From contig NZ_QUZT01000054.1 in the NCBI RefSeq assembly GCF_004682045.1, positions 1 through 49,445 of the forward strand: a DNA stretch of 49,445 nucleotides, in the 5' to 3' direction. A program made the position numbers and the translations under genes. The notes below the pieces were generated by a model that saw only the letters and a program-made list of their open reading frames with translations, was not told the origin of the DNA and did not search any database. Positions within the stretch are counted from its first letter, which is position 1. Each line of letters starts with the position of its first letter. Positions 8,288 through 16,499 of this stretch are shown in pieces. The stretch is from Pseudomonas nabeulensis. GTDB lineage: Bacteria; Pseudomonadota; Gammaproteobacteria; Pseudomonadales; Pseudomonadaceae.

Positions 8288-9076
8288 ATGACCCGTTACG
8301 CTCTGATCACCGGTGCCTCCAGCGGCATTGGCTTGGCCATGGCCGAAGCACTGGCCCGCCGCGGCCGCAGCTTGATTCTGGTGGCCCGCCAGCGTGATCA
8401 GTTGGAAAGCATTGCAATCGAATTGACTCAACGCTTCGGCGTCGAGGTGCTTTTTCGTGCCTGCGACCTGGGCGAGCCGCTGCGCTTGTCCGGGTTCCTG
8501 CTGGAACTTGAAGAAGGCGAGCGGCAAATCGACCTGCTGGTCAATTGCGCCGGCATCGGCACCAGCGGGCCGTTCCTCGCTCAGGACTGGATGACTGAAC
8601 AAGACCTGATCGAAGTCAACATCCTGGCCCTGACCCGCATGTGTCATGCCATTGGCAACACAATGGCCCTGCACGGCGGAGGGCAGATCCTGAACGTGGC
8701 ATCCGTCGCGGCATTCCAGCCGGGCCCGTGGATGAGCAGCTACTACGCCAGCAAGGCCTATGTGCTGCACTTCTCCGAAGGTTTGCGCGAAGAATTGAAA
8801 AGCTGTGGCATCAAGGTCTCGGTACTCTGCCCTGGCCCGACGCGCACAGCGTTCTTCGGCACCGCCCAAATGGACACCGCCAAGCTCGCGCGCAGCGACA
8901 AGCTGATGAGCCCCGAGGAAGTGGCGCTCCACACCGTACGCGCCCTGGAAAAAAACAAAGCCATCATCATTCCCGGTCGCCGTAACCGCTGGATCACCTT
9001 CAGCCCGCGTTTCAGCCCACGCTGGCTGACCCGCAAGATCGCCGGTGCCATCAACAAGGCCTATTGCCCACGCTGA
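8288..9076 (+). CDS. Short-chain dehydrogenase/reductase
   Basis: Classical SDR oxidoreductase of 262 residues. The cofactor loop is TGASSGIGLAMAEAL (about residues 8-22), followed by the NCAG motif (LLVNCAGIG), the catalytic serine in LNVASVAAF and the YxxxK pair in SSYYASKAYVLHF. The internal ATG at 8288 is chosen over the one at 8276 because the purine-rich GGAGAAAGG sits at ribosome-binding distance from it. The C-terminus is basic and hydrophobic (RWLTRKIAGAINKAYCPR), a possible membrane-associating tail. The substrate is unknown. Confidence 0.82.
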   Translation: MTRYALITGASSGIGLAMAEALARRGRSLILVARQRDQLESIAIELTQRFGVEVLFRACDLGEPLRLSGFLLELEEGERQIDLLVNCAGIGTSGPFLAQDWMTEQDLIEVNILALTRMCHAIGNTMALHGGGQILNVASVAAFQPGPWMSSYYASKAYVLHFSEGLREELKSCGIKVSVLCPGPTRTAFFGTAQMDTAKLARSDKLMSPEEVALHTVRALEKNKAIIIPGRRNRWITFSPRFSPRWLTRKIAGAINKAYCPR

Positions 9077-9122
9077 GCGCCTGAGTACACTCACCCTGCA
9101 CTTTCATAATGGAGAAACAGCT

Positions 9123-9461
9123 GTGGATACTCTGTTCACCAAAATCATCAACCGGGAAATACCTGCGGATATCATCTACGAAGATGACCAGATTCTGGCC
9201 TTCAAGGACATCCACCCGGCAGCGCCCGTGCATTTTCTGGTCATTCCGAAGAAACATATCGCTACCCTCAATGACCTGACCGAAGAAGATAAAGCCCTGG
9301 CCGGCCATATCTTGTTCACGGCCCAGCGTTTGGCGCTGGAGCAAGGTTGTGAAGAGGGTTTCCGTTTGGTGATGAACTGCAATCCGAAAGGCGGCCAGAC
9401 CGTTTATCACATCCATATGCATGTGCTGGGTCAGCGTCAGATGAACTGGCCGCCGGGCTGA
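9123..9461 (+). CDS. HIT-family purine nucleotide hydrolase (HinT-like)
   Basis: Histidine-triad protein of 112 residues, probably a phosphoramidate hydrolase of the HinT type. The triad is in YHIHMHVLGQ near the C-terminus, and the N-terminus has TLFTKIINREIPADIIYED. The start is a GTG, because VDTLFTKII is the family N-terminus and a GGAGAAAC ribosome site lies 8 bases before it; the frame is open for 26 more codons upstream. It lies between the SDR gene and coq7 on the same strand. Confidence 0.88.
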   Translation: MDTLFTKIINREIPADIIYEDDQILAFKDIHPAAPVHFLVIPKKHIATLNDLTEEDKALAGHILFTAQRLALEQGCEEGFRLVMNCNPKGGQTVYHIHMHVLGQRQMNWPPG

Positions 9462-9546
9462 TGCCCTGGGGGCAAATTGACTCAGCGCAAACGCTTCACC
9501 TTCTCTTGCGGTAAACTGGCCGCCGAGATTCTTCCCGGAGGTCAGC

Positions 9547-10194
9547 ATGACTACCCAACGTCACTACTCGCCAATTGACCGTCTGTTGCTGCAAGCCGAT
9601 ATGGCCATGCGCACGCTGCTGCCGTTCAGCGGCCAGCCGTATCGCCCCTCGCCCGCCATCGTGCAGCCCGAAGTACAGATGAACGAGACCGACACCCGCC
9701 ACGTCGCCGGTTTGATGCGCATCAACCATACCGGTGAAGTCTGTGCCCAGGCGCTGTACCAAGGCCAGGCGCTGACCGCCAAGCTGCCGCAGGTGCGTGC
9801 GGCGATGGAGCATGCCGCCGAGGAAGAGATTGACCACCTGGCCTGGTGCGAACAACGCATCCGCCAACTGGGCAGCCACCCGAGCGTACTGAACCCACTG
9901 TTCTATGGTTTGTCGTTCGGTATTGGCGCGGCTGCCGGCCTGATCAGCGACAAGGTCAGCCTGGGGTTTGTCGCCGCCACCGAGCATCAAGTGTGCAAGC
10001 ACCTGGATGAGCACTTGGAACAACTGCCGGCCGAGGACGAAAAGTCCCGGGCGATTCTTGAGCAGATGCGCATCGACGAGGAGCATCACGCCGAAAGTGC
10101 ACTGGATGCCGGTGGTTTCCGCTTCCCGGCACCGGTGAGGTTCGGCATGAGCGTGCTGGCCAAGGTCATGACCAAAAGCACTTACCGCATCTAA
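9547..10194 (+). CDS. coq7: Demethoxyubiquinol hydroxylase Coq7
   Basis: Di-iron monooxygenase for a late hydroxylation in ubiquinone synthesis, 215 residues, membrane associated. Iron-binding carboxylates and histidines are in NHTGEVCAQALYQGQ, EEEIDHLAWCEQR, CKHLDEHLEQ and RIDEEHHAESA. Pseudomonads use this Coq7 type instead of the flavoprotein UbiF. The stop codon falls inside the A-run of the terminator that follows. In P. aeruginosa speD lies between this gene and the osmC-like gene; here it does not. Confidence 0.93.
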   Translation: MTTQRHYSPIDRLLLQADMAMRTLLPFSGQPYRPSPAIVQPEVQMNETDTRHVAGLMRINHTGEVCAQALYQGQALTAKLPQVRAAMEHAAEEEIDHLAWCEQRIRQLGSHPSVLNPLFYGLSFGIGAAAGLISDKVSLGFVAATEHQVCKHLDEHLEQLPAEDEKSRAILEQMRIDEEHHAESALDAGGFRFPAPVRFGMSVLAKVMTKSTYRI

Positions 10195-10226
10195 AAAAAG
10201 GGCGCTTTGAAAGCGCCCTTTTTTTT
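10193..10226. terminator. Bidirectional terminator between coq7 and the osmC-like gene
   Basis: A GGGCGCTT stem with a 3-base loop is flanked by seven A residues and eight T residues. It serves both convergent genes and overlaps the coq7 stop codon. Confidence 0.92.
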
Positions 10227-10243
10227 GGCCAACGGTTTATCGA

Positions 10244-10666
10244 TCAGCCCAACTCGATGATCTCGTAATCATGGGTGATGACCACACCGGCAGCGCCCAG
10301 CATGATCGACGCCGAGCAGTACTTCTCAGCCGACAGCTCGATGGCACGCTTGACCTGGGCTTCTTTCAGCGCCCGCCCCTTCACCACGAAATGCATGTGG
10401 ATCTTGGTAAACACCTTCGGATCTTCTGTAGCGCGTTCGGCTTCGAGGAATGCCTCGCAGCTTTCGACCGCCTGGCGGGATTTTTTCAGGATGCTGACCA
10501 CGTCGAAATTGCTGCAACCGCCTACACCAAGCAGGAGCATTTCCATCGGACGTACGCCCAGGTTACGGCCACCGGCTTCCGGCGGACCGTCCATGACCAC
10601 AACATGGCCACTGCCCGACTCACCGAGGAACATGGCTTCGCCCGCCCATTGGATGCGTGCCTTCAT
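10244..10666 (-). CDS. OsmC-family peroxiredoxin-like protein
   Basis: OsmC/Ohr-fold protein of 140 residues. The two redox cysteines typical of the family are in GVGGCSNFDVV (about residue 51) and AEKYCSASIML (about residue 117). It resembles the YhfA-type OsmC proteins rather than Ohr. A thiol-dependent peroxide-reducing role is the family expectation. It is divergent from vfr; the 246-base gap between them holds no other gene and I see no convincing operator in it. Confidence 0.87.
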   Translation of the reverse strand: MKARIQWAGEAMFLGESGSGHVVVMDGPPEAGGRNLGVRPMEMLLLGVGGCSNFDVVSILKKSRQAVESCEAFLEAERATEDPKVFTKIHMHFVVKGRALKEAQVKRAIELSAEKYCSASIMLGAAGVVITHDYEIIELG

Positions 10667-10912
10667 CGCCTAGACTCCACTGCTAAAAAAGGGTCGCCAG
10701 CTTAGCACAGGGGCTGATCGCCACAGCGTTTCCCACATAAGCGGATCAACAAACGGTTTAAGCAACAAATGCGCTGATCGAGTCAGAATGCGTCTGGTAA
10801 GCTGACGCCAAATCAATGGCGTATTGCTACCATTCATATAACGTGTATCAATGCCGATACCGACACATATAAAAACTCCGACCCCTTCGCGCTGTTTCTT
10901 CGGGACACAACC

Positions 10913-11557
10913 ATGGTTGCCCTTACTCCCACACCCAAGATCAAGAATCTCGACAAGTTGCTGATGCATTGCCAACGCCGGCGCTACCCGGCCAAGCACA
11001 ACATCATCTGCGCCGGCGAGCGCTCTGAAACGCTGTACTTCATCATCAAAGGCTCGGTCACTATCCTGATCGAGGATGAAGATGGCCGCGAGATGATCAT
11101 CGCCTACCTGAACACCGGGGATTTCTTTGGGGAGTTGGGGCTGTTCGAACAACCAGGCAAGGAGCAGGAACGCAGTGCCTGGGTACGCGCCAAGGTCGAG
11201 TGCGAAGTGGCCGAAATCAGTTACACCAAGTTCCGCGAACTGGCCCAGCACGATCCGGATATCCTCTATGCCCTGAGCGGCCAGATCGCCCAGCGCCTGC
11301 GGGACACCACGCGCAAGGTCGGCGACCTCGCATTCTTTGATGTGACCGGTCGTGTTGCCCGTTGCCTGCTGGAGCTGTGCAAGCAACCAGATGCGATGAC
11401 TCATCCCGACGGCATGCAGATCAAGGTCACACGCCAGGAAATCGGGCGCATTGTCGGCTGTTCACGGGAAATGGTCGGTCGTGTGCTCAAGGACCTGGAA
11501 GAGCGCAACCTGGTCCACGTCAAAGGCAAGACGATGGTGGTGTTCGGAACACGTTAA
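10913..11557 (+). CDS. vfr: cAMP-responsive regulator Vfr (CRP family)
   Basis: Global transcription regulator of virulence and quorum sensing in P. aeruginosa, homologous to CRP; 214 residues, the Vfr length. The N-terminal cyclic-nucleotide domain (about 20-130) carries the cAMP pocket GDFFGELGLFE and RSAWVRAKVECEVAEIS. The C-terminal winged helix has the recognition helix RQEIGRIVGCSREMVGRVLK (about 170-190). The sequence follows P. aeruginosa Vfr closely along its length. Its last codons overlap the end of the convergent lipoate-ligase-like gene by 4 bases. In P. fluorescens the regulon differs from P. aeruginosa, so the role here is uncertain. Confidence 0.93.
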   Translation: MVALTPTPKIKNLDKLLMHCQRRRYPAKHNIICAGERSETLYFIIKGSVTILIEDEDGREMIIAYLNTGDFFGELGLFEQPGKEQERSAWVRAKVECEVAEISYTKFRELAQHDPDILYALSGQIAQRLRDTTRKVGDLAFFDVTGRVARCLLELCKQPDAMTHPDGMQIKVTRQEIGRIVGCSREMVGRVLKDLEERNLVHVKGKTMVVFGTR

Positions 11558-12249
11558 ACGGGCAGAAAGCTCGCCAGCATCTGACGGTACAAGGTGTCCA
11601 GCCGGCTGAGCGCATCCGGCACGGGGAAGGCTTCGTGCAGTGCGATATGACTTTCAGCACGAACGCGCTGATCAAGGCCGCACGCCTCATTGAAGCGATT
11701 GACCGCCGCGATCAGCGCTTCACGGTCGTTATCCAGCAACAAAGCACCGTGCACCAACCCCACCGGGCGGCCACCACTTTGGCGCCAGCGCTGGGCGGTG
11801 CCGACCATTTTGCGGCCGTTGAGATTGACGTTGTAGCGACCGTCGCAGAACGCGCCGTCGATTTCGCCGACAGAGGCGTCGCCGCCCAACTCGATCAACA
11901 AATCGCAGATCGGCTGGCATAACCGCAAGTAGCCGGTTTCGATACGGTTCTGGTCGCCTTCGCTGCGTGGGGGAGCGTAGACCAGCGCGATGTTGACCGT
12001 GGCACTTGATTGCGGCACGGGTTCACCGCCGGTTTCGCGCAATAACACAGGCCAACCCGCGGCGGCGGAGATTTGGCTGGCGGTTTCGAATGCTGGAAGA
12101 CGACTCAACCGGCGCGGCATGACCAAGGCTTGGTCGTTGGGTTGCCAGAACAGCAGGCCGTATTCCTGCTCACCGGCGCAGACAGCCGCCAACAAGGCTT
12201 GCTCGGCGGCAAGGCCAGTTTCAACAGTCATCCTTACTGGCTGAGTCAT
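11554..12249 (-). CDS. Lipoate-protein ligase family protein
   Basis: BPL/LPL-fold protein of 231 residues. The LplA/LipB ligase core is seen in GWPVLLRETGGEPVPQSS (about 77-94), ATVNIALVY and the lysine-containing LNGRKMVGTAQRWR. The usual RRxSGGGxVxH motif is altered to RETGGEPVP, so lipoate transfer is not certain; it could be an octanoyl transferase paralogue with another substrate. The start giving MTQPVRMTVE is preferred. It is separated from trpC upstream by a REPIN and is convergent with vfr. Confidence 0.68.
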   Translation of the reverse strand: MTQPVRMTVETGLAAEQALLAAVCAGEQEYGLLFWQPNDQALVMPRRLSRLPAFETASQISAAAGWPVLLRETGGEPVPQSSATVNIALVYAPPRSEGDQNRIETGYLRLCQPICDLLIELGGDASVGEIDGAFCDGRYNVNLNGRKMVGTAQRWRQSGGRPVGLVHGALLLDNDREALIAAVNRFNEACGLDQRVRAESHIALHEAFPVPDALSRLDTLYRQMLASFLPV

Positions 12250-12285
12250 TGAACACCTACCTATCTGAATGTACACAAAACCAAA

Positions 12286-12374
12286 TGTGGGAGGGGGCTT
12301 GCCCCCGATTGCAGTGGATCAGTCAACACAACTGCTGCTGATACACCGCTATCGGGGGCAAGCCCCCTCCCACA
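12286..12374. repeat. REPIN (REP doublet) 1
   Basis: An 89-base imperfect palindrome. The outer arms start TGTGGGAGGGGGCTTGCC and end with the exact complement; the inner segment is unpaired. This is the arrangement of P. fluorescens REPINs, non-autonomous elements mobilised by RAYT transposases encoded elsewhere. It lies between trpC and the lipoate-ligase-like gene. Confidence 0.88.
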
Positions 12375-12409
12375 TTTTGACCCTATTTCAAATACTGACC
12401 GTGTTTCAG

Positions 12410-13246
12410 TCAGTCTAATGTCGAACCGCTGACTGCCACGCCACGCTCCGGGAAGAACAGGCGCTGCAACTCCGCGCCCGGGTTCTCCGCCCGCATAAAC
12501 GTCTCGCCCACCAGGAACGAATACACCCCACTGATTTCCATCAGTTCCACATCGGCGCGGTTGACGATGCCACTCTCGGTAATCACCAAGCGGTCACGCG
12601 GAATACGCGGCAGCAGGTCGAGGGTGTTTTCCAGGCTGACTTCGAACGTGTGCAGGTTGCGGTTGTTGACCCCGACCAGCGGCGTGTCGAGGGTTTTCAG
12701 TGCACGCTCCAGCTCATCGCCGTCGTGCACTTCCACCAACACGTCCAGGCCAACGCTTTTGGCCACGGCCGCCAGCTCGGCCATCTTCACGTCATCCAGT
12801 GCGGAGACGATCAGCAACACGCAATCGGCGCCCAGGGCGCGGGCTTCGACGATCTGATACGGGTCGACCATGAAGTCCTTGCGGATCACCGGCAACTTGC
12901 ACGCGGCGCGGGCTTGTTGCAGGAACAGGTCGGAGCCCTGGAAGTAGTCGATATCGGTCAATACGGAGAGACAAGTCGCGCCGCCCTTTTCATAACTGAC
13001 GGCAATGTCCGCTGGCACGAAGTTCTCGCGGATCACACCTTTGCTCGGCGAAGCTTTCTTCACCTCAGCGATCACCGCCGGCTGCTTGAGCTTGGCCTGG
13101 GCGATCAGGGCATTGGCGAAGCCACGCGGGGCGTCGGCAAGCTTCGCCTGGCTTTCCAACTCGGCGAGGCTGACCCGGGTGCGGCGTTCAGCGACTTCTT
13201 CGGCCTTGCGGGCCAGGATCTTTTCCAGAACGGTCGGCACACTCAT
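12410..13246 (-). CDS. trpC: Indole-3-glycerol phosphate synthase
   Basis: Converts carboxyphenylamino-deoxyribulose phosphate to indole-3-glycerol phosphate in tryptophan synthesis. The 278-residue TIM barrel has the catalytic lysine motif AEVKKASPSKGVIRENF, the RKDFMVDPYQ strand, VGVNNRNLHTFEV and the TESGI phosphate loop. Its start overlaps the trpD stop codon by 4 bases, giving translational coupling. It is monofunctional, without a fused PRA isomerase, as usual in Pseudomonas. Confidence 0.96.
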   Translation of the reverse strand: MSVPTVLEKILARKAEEVAERRTRVSLAELESQAKLADAPRGFANALIAQAKLKQPAVIAEVKKASPSKGVIRENFVPADIAVSYEKGGATCLSVLTDIDYFQGSDLFLQQARAACKLPVIRKDFMVDPYQIVEARALGADCVLLIVSALDDVKMAELAAVAKSVGLDVLVEVHDGDELERALKTLDTPLVGVNNRNLHTFEVSLENTLDLLPRIPRDRLVITESGIVNRADVELMEISGVYSFLVGETFMRAENPGAELQRLFFPERGVAVSGSTLD

Positions 13247-14292
13247 CCTTCATTCTCCATCTTGAATACGGCGGTGAATGCTCCCAGCTCTTCGAGCTTT
13301 TCGCGAGCCAGACCGGTGTGCAGCGCATCGTGGGCCAATTCGACACCTTCCTTCAGACTATAGGCATGATCGGCTGCGTAAAGTGCCGCACCAGCATTCA
13401 GAACAATCATTTCTGCTGCTTTTTGGCCGTTCTCGGTCTTGCGACGGCCCAGGGCATCACGGATCAGTTCAAGGGAGGCCGCAGGACTTTCGACCGCCAG
13501 GCCGTGCAGGCTCTGGCTCTTCATGCCCAAATCTTCCGGTTCGACCCAATACTCGGTGACCTGATCGTTTTTCAGCTCCGCCACAAAGGTCGGCGCGGCA
13601 AGGCTGAATTCATCCAGGCCGTCTTTGGAATGCACCACCAGCACATGCTTGCTGCCCAAACGTTGCAGCACTTCGGCCAACGGTCGGCACAGCGCCTGGC
13701 TGAACACGCCGACCACCTGGTGTTTCACACCGGCCGGATTCGTAAGCGGGCCGAGCATGTTGAACAGGGTACGCAGGCCCAGGTCTTTACGCGGGCCGGC
13801 GGCGTACTTCATGGCGCTGTGGTGGGTTTGTGCAAACATGAAGCCGATGCCGACGTTGTCGATGCAACGCGCCACTTGTACCGGCGTCAGGTTCAGGTAG
13901 ATGCCAGCCGCTTCCAGCAAGTCGGCGCTGCCGCTCTTGCCGGACACCGCGCGGTTGCCGTGCTTGGCTACGGTGCAACCCGCCGCCGCGACAACAAAGG
14001 AAGAAGCCGTCGACACGTTGAAGATGTTCGCACCGTCACCGCCGGTGCCCACCACATCCACCACGCCGTCGAGGGTCTTGAGCTCGACCTTGTCCGCCAG
14101 CTCACGCATCACTGAGACGGCACCGACGATTTCGTCGATGCTCTCGCTCTTCATGCGCATGGCCATCATGAACGCGCCGATCTGCGCGTCGGTGCATTGA
14201 CCGGTCATGATCTCGCGCATCACATCGCTCATTTCAGCGGTGCTCAGGTCCAGGTGGCCGACGATACGGCTCAGGGCAGTCTTGATATCCAT
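13243..14292 (-). CDS. trpD: Anthranilate phosphoribosyltransferase
   Basis: Transfers phosphoribosyl from PRPP to anthranilate; 349 residues. The PRPP loop is VGTGGDGANIFNVST (about 80-95), followed by KHGNRAVSGKSGSADLLE and the metal-binding acidic pair region. It lies 9 bases after trpG and overlaps trpC by 4 bases, the conserved trpGDC unit. TrpD is separate from TrpG here, unlike the fused enterobacterial protein. Confidence 0.96.
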   Translation of the reverse strand: MDIKTALSRIVGHLDLSTAEMSDVMREIMTGQCTDAQIGAFMMAMRMKSESIDEIVGAVSVMRELADKVELKTLDGVVDVVGTGGDGANIFNVSTASSFVVAAAGCTVAKHGNRAVSGKSGSADLLEAAGIYLNLTPVQVARCIDNVGIGFMFAQTHHSAMKYAAGPRKDLGLRTLFNMLGPLTNPAGVKHQVVGVFSQALCRPLAEVLQRLGSKHVLVVHSKDGLDEFSLAAPTFVAELKNDQVTEYWVEPEDLGMKSQSLHGLAVESPAASLELIRDALGRRKTENGQKAAEMIVLNAGAALYAADHAYSLKEGVELAHDALHTGLAREKLEELGAFTAVFKMENEG

Positions 14293-14301
14293 GGAAAGTC
14301 C

Positions 14302-14895
14302 TTAGCGCGTGCCGCCGCTCTGCTTGAGAAAGTTAGCGAACAGCTCGTAGCCCTGCTCGGTCAGGATCGATTCAGGGTGGAATTGCACCCCTTCGATATT
14401 CAGTGTCTTGTGGCGCAGGCCCATGATCTCATCGACCGAGCCGTCTTCCAGCTGAGTCCAGGCGGTCAACTCCAGGCATTCCGGCAAGGTTTCACGCTTG
14501 ACCACCAGCGAGTGGTAGCGGGTCACCGTCACCGGCAGGTTCAGGCCCTCGAACACGCCCACGTTGTGATGGAACACCGGGCTGGTCTTGCCGTGCATCA
14601 CTTGGCGCGCACGCACCACGTCACCGCCAAAGGCCTGGCCGATGGACTGGTGGCCCAGGCACACGCCCAGGATCGGCAGCTTGCCGGCGAAATATTGGAT
14701 CGCTTCGAGGGAGATACCCGCCTCGGTCGGCGTGCAGGGCCCTGGCGAAACCACGATGCGTTCCGGGTTCAGGGCAGCGATTTCGGCCACGGTCATTTCA
14801 TCGTTGCGCACCACCTTGACCTCGGCACCCAGCTCGCCCAGGTACTGCACAACGTTGTAGGTAAAGGAATCGTAGTTATCAATCATCAGCAACAT
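14302..14895 (-). CDS. trpG: Anthranilate synthase glutamine amidotransferase subunit
   Basis: Class I glutamine amidotransferase that supplies ammonia to TrpE; 197 residues. The catalytic cysteine is in LGVCLGHQSIGQAFGG (about 79) and the His-Glu pair in GVQFHPESIL near residue 170. The start giving MLLMIDNYDSFTYNVVQ is the family start. It begins 10 bases after the trpE stop codon. In P. aeruginosa the R- and F-pyocin cluster lies at this junction, so the intact trpE-trpG order is notable. Confidence 0.95.
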   Translation of the reverse strand: MLLMIDNYDSFTYNVVQYLGELGAEVKVVRNDEMTVAEIAALNPERIVVSPGPCTPTEAGISLEAIQYFAGKLPILGVCLGHQSIGQAFGGDVVRARQVMHGKTSPVFHHNVGVFEGLNLPVTVTRYHSLVVKRETLPECLELTAWTQLEDGSVDEIMGLRHKTLNIEGVQFHPESILTEQGYELFANFLKQSGGTR

Positions 14896-14905
14896 GGGGG
14901 AAACC

Positions 14906-16387
14906 TCAGGAATTGGGGGTCTGTTCAGCCAGCGCAACGGCGCGGAACATCGCGCGGCGCTTGTTCAGGGTTTCTTCCCATTCGAGGGCCGGCACCGAGT
15001 CGGCGACGATCCCGCCACCGGCCTGCACGTGCAGCTCCCCGTCCTTGATCACGGCGGTGCGGATTGCAATCGCCGTGTCCATGTTGCCGTTCCAGGCGAA
15101 ATACCCCACGGCGCCGCCGTAGACACCACGCTTGACCGGCTCCAGCTCGTCGATGATTTCCATCGCACGGATCTTCGGCGCGCCCGACAAGGTGCCCGCC
15201 GGCAGAATCGCCCGCAGTGCGTCCATCGCGGTCAGGCCAGCTTTCAGCTCGCCGGTGACGTTGGACACGATGTGCATCACGTTGGAGTAACGCTCAATGA
15301 CCATCTTCTCGGTGAGTTTCACCGAACCGATTTCCGAGACGCGTCCGGTGTCATTACGACCCAGGTCGATCAGCATCAAGTGCTCGGCGATTTCCTTGTC
15401 GTCACTGAGCAGGTCTTGTTCCAGCGCCAGATCTTCTTCTTCGGTCGCGCCACGTGGGCGAGTCCCGGCAATCGGGCGCACGGTGATCAGATTGTCTTCT
15501 ACCCGCACCAGCACTTCCGGTGAACTGCCCACCACGTGGAAGTCGCCAAAGTTGAAGAAGTACATGTACGGCGTCGGGTTGAAGCAGCGCAGCGCACGGT
15601 ACAGATCGATCGGCGCAGCCTTGAAGTCGATGGACATCCGCTGCGACGGCACCACCTGCATGCAGTCACCGGCGAGGATGTATTCCTTGATGGTGTCGAC
15701 GGCGCGCTCGTAGTCATCCTGGGTAAAGCTTGAACGAAAGATCGGGTCGGCGGCCGGTGGACGGCTAAGGTCCAGGCCGCGACGCGGGGTGATCGGCTGG
15801 CGCAGTTTTTCCAGCAAGGCCTGGAGGCTGGCCTGGCCTTGCTCGAACGCGTCCGCCCGGGACGGGTCGGCGAGGACAATCGCGTGCATCTTGCCGGCGA
15901 GGTTGTCGAAGACGACGACCGCATCGGAGACCATCAGCAGAATGTCCGGCACGCCCAGCGGGTCCGGGTTCGGGCATTTGCCCAAGCGTTTTTCCACATA
16001 GCGCACGCAGTCGTAGCCGAAATACCCCACCAGGCCACCGTTGAAGCGCGGCAGGCCAGGAATGGTCGGCACGTTGTAGCGCGCCTTGAAGGTTTCGACA
16101 AAGGCCAGCGGGTCTTCTACGTCGTGGCTTTCGATCTCGACGCCGTCATGGGTGATGCTCACGTGGTGGTCGTGAACCCGCATGACGGTGCGGCACGGCA
16201 GGCCGATGATCGAATAACGGCCCCATTTCTCGCCGCCCTGTACCGACTCCAACAGGTAGGAGTTGGGCTCGTCAGCCAGTTTCAGATAGATCGACAGCGG
16301 CGTGTCGAAGTCGGCCAGGGTTTCGCAGGCCAGGGGAATACGGTTATAGCCGGCAGCGGCCAAACGCAGGAATTCTTCGCGGATCAT
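14906..16387 (-). CDS. trpE: Anthranilate synthase component I
   Basis: Chorismate-binding subunit that makes anthranilate, 493 residues. The N-terminal LLESVQGG is the tryptophan feedback site. Catalytic motifs follow in order: PIAGTRPRGATEEED, LIDLGRNDTGRVSEIGSV, ILPAGTLSGAPKIRAMEII and GGAVGYFAWNG. The ATG begins MIREEFLRLAAAGYNRIP. The 67 bases upstream, to the gph stop codon, hold no clear promoter; a possible leader peptide is noted there. It should be transcribed with trpG and trpDC. Confidence 0.96.
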   Translation of the reverse strand: MIREEFLRLAAAGYNRIPLACETLADFDTPLSIYLKLADEPNSYLLESVQGGEKWGRYSIIGLPCRTVMRVHDHHVSITHDGVEIESHDVEDPLAFVETFKARYNVPTIPGLPRFNGGLVGYFGYDCVRYVEKRLGKCPNPDPLGVPDILLMVSDAVVVFDNLAGKMHAIVLADPSRADAFEQGQASLQALLEKLRQPITPRRGLDLSRPPAADPIFRSSFTQDDYERAVDTIKEYILAGDCMQVVPSQRMSIDFKAAPIDLYRALRCFNPTPYMYFFNFGDFHVVGSSPEVLVRVEDNLITVRPIAGTRPRGATEEEDLALEQDLLSDDKEIAEHLMLIDLGRNDTGRVSEIGSVKLTEKMVIERYSNVMHIVSNVTGELKAGLTAMDALRAILPAGTLSGAPKIRAMEIIDELEPVKRGVYGGAVGYFAWNGNMDTAIAIRTAVIKDGELHVQAGGGIVADSVPALEWEETLNKRRAMFRAVALAEQTPNS

Positions 16388-16454
16388 GTGTGCCTCGTGG
16401 CTTGAGGGTCTAACAGTCAGGTATGCAAACGTGCCGCAGCGCGGCCAGGATCAG

Positions 16455-16499
16455 TCAGGCGCGCCAACGCCAGCGGGCCAGGGCCTTGATGACTTTCAT
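16455..16499 (-). promoter_or_regulatory. Possible trp leader peptide within the end of gph
   Basis: An in-frame ATG near the end of gph would give the 14-residue peptide MKVIKALARWRWRA, ending 67 bases before trpE. Two TGG codons, three and five codons from its end, resemble the Trp codons of the E. coli TrpL peptide (also 14 residues). A small GCCGC-GCT-GCGGC hairpin follows, and the octamer CCTGACTG occurs twice (16452-16459 and 16414-16421). No canonical attenuator terminator with a U-run was found and the ribosome site is weak. Attenuation of trpE is reported for P. putida (from memory). Confidence 0.3.
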
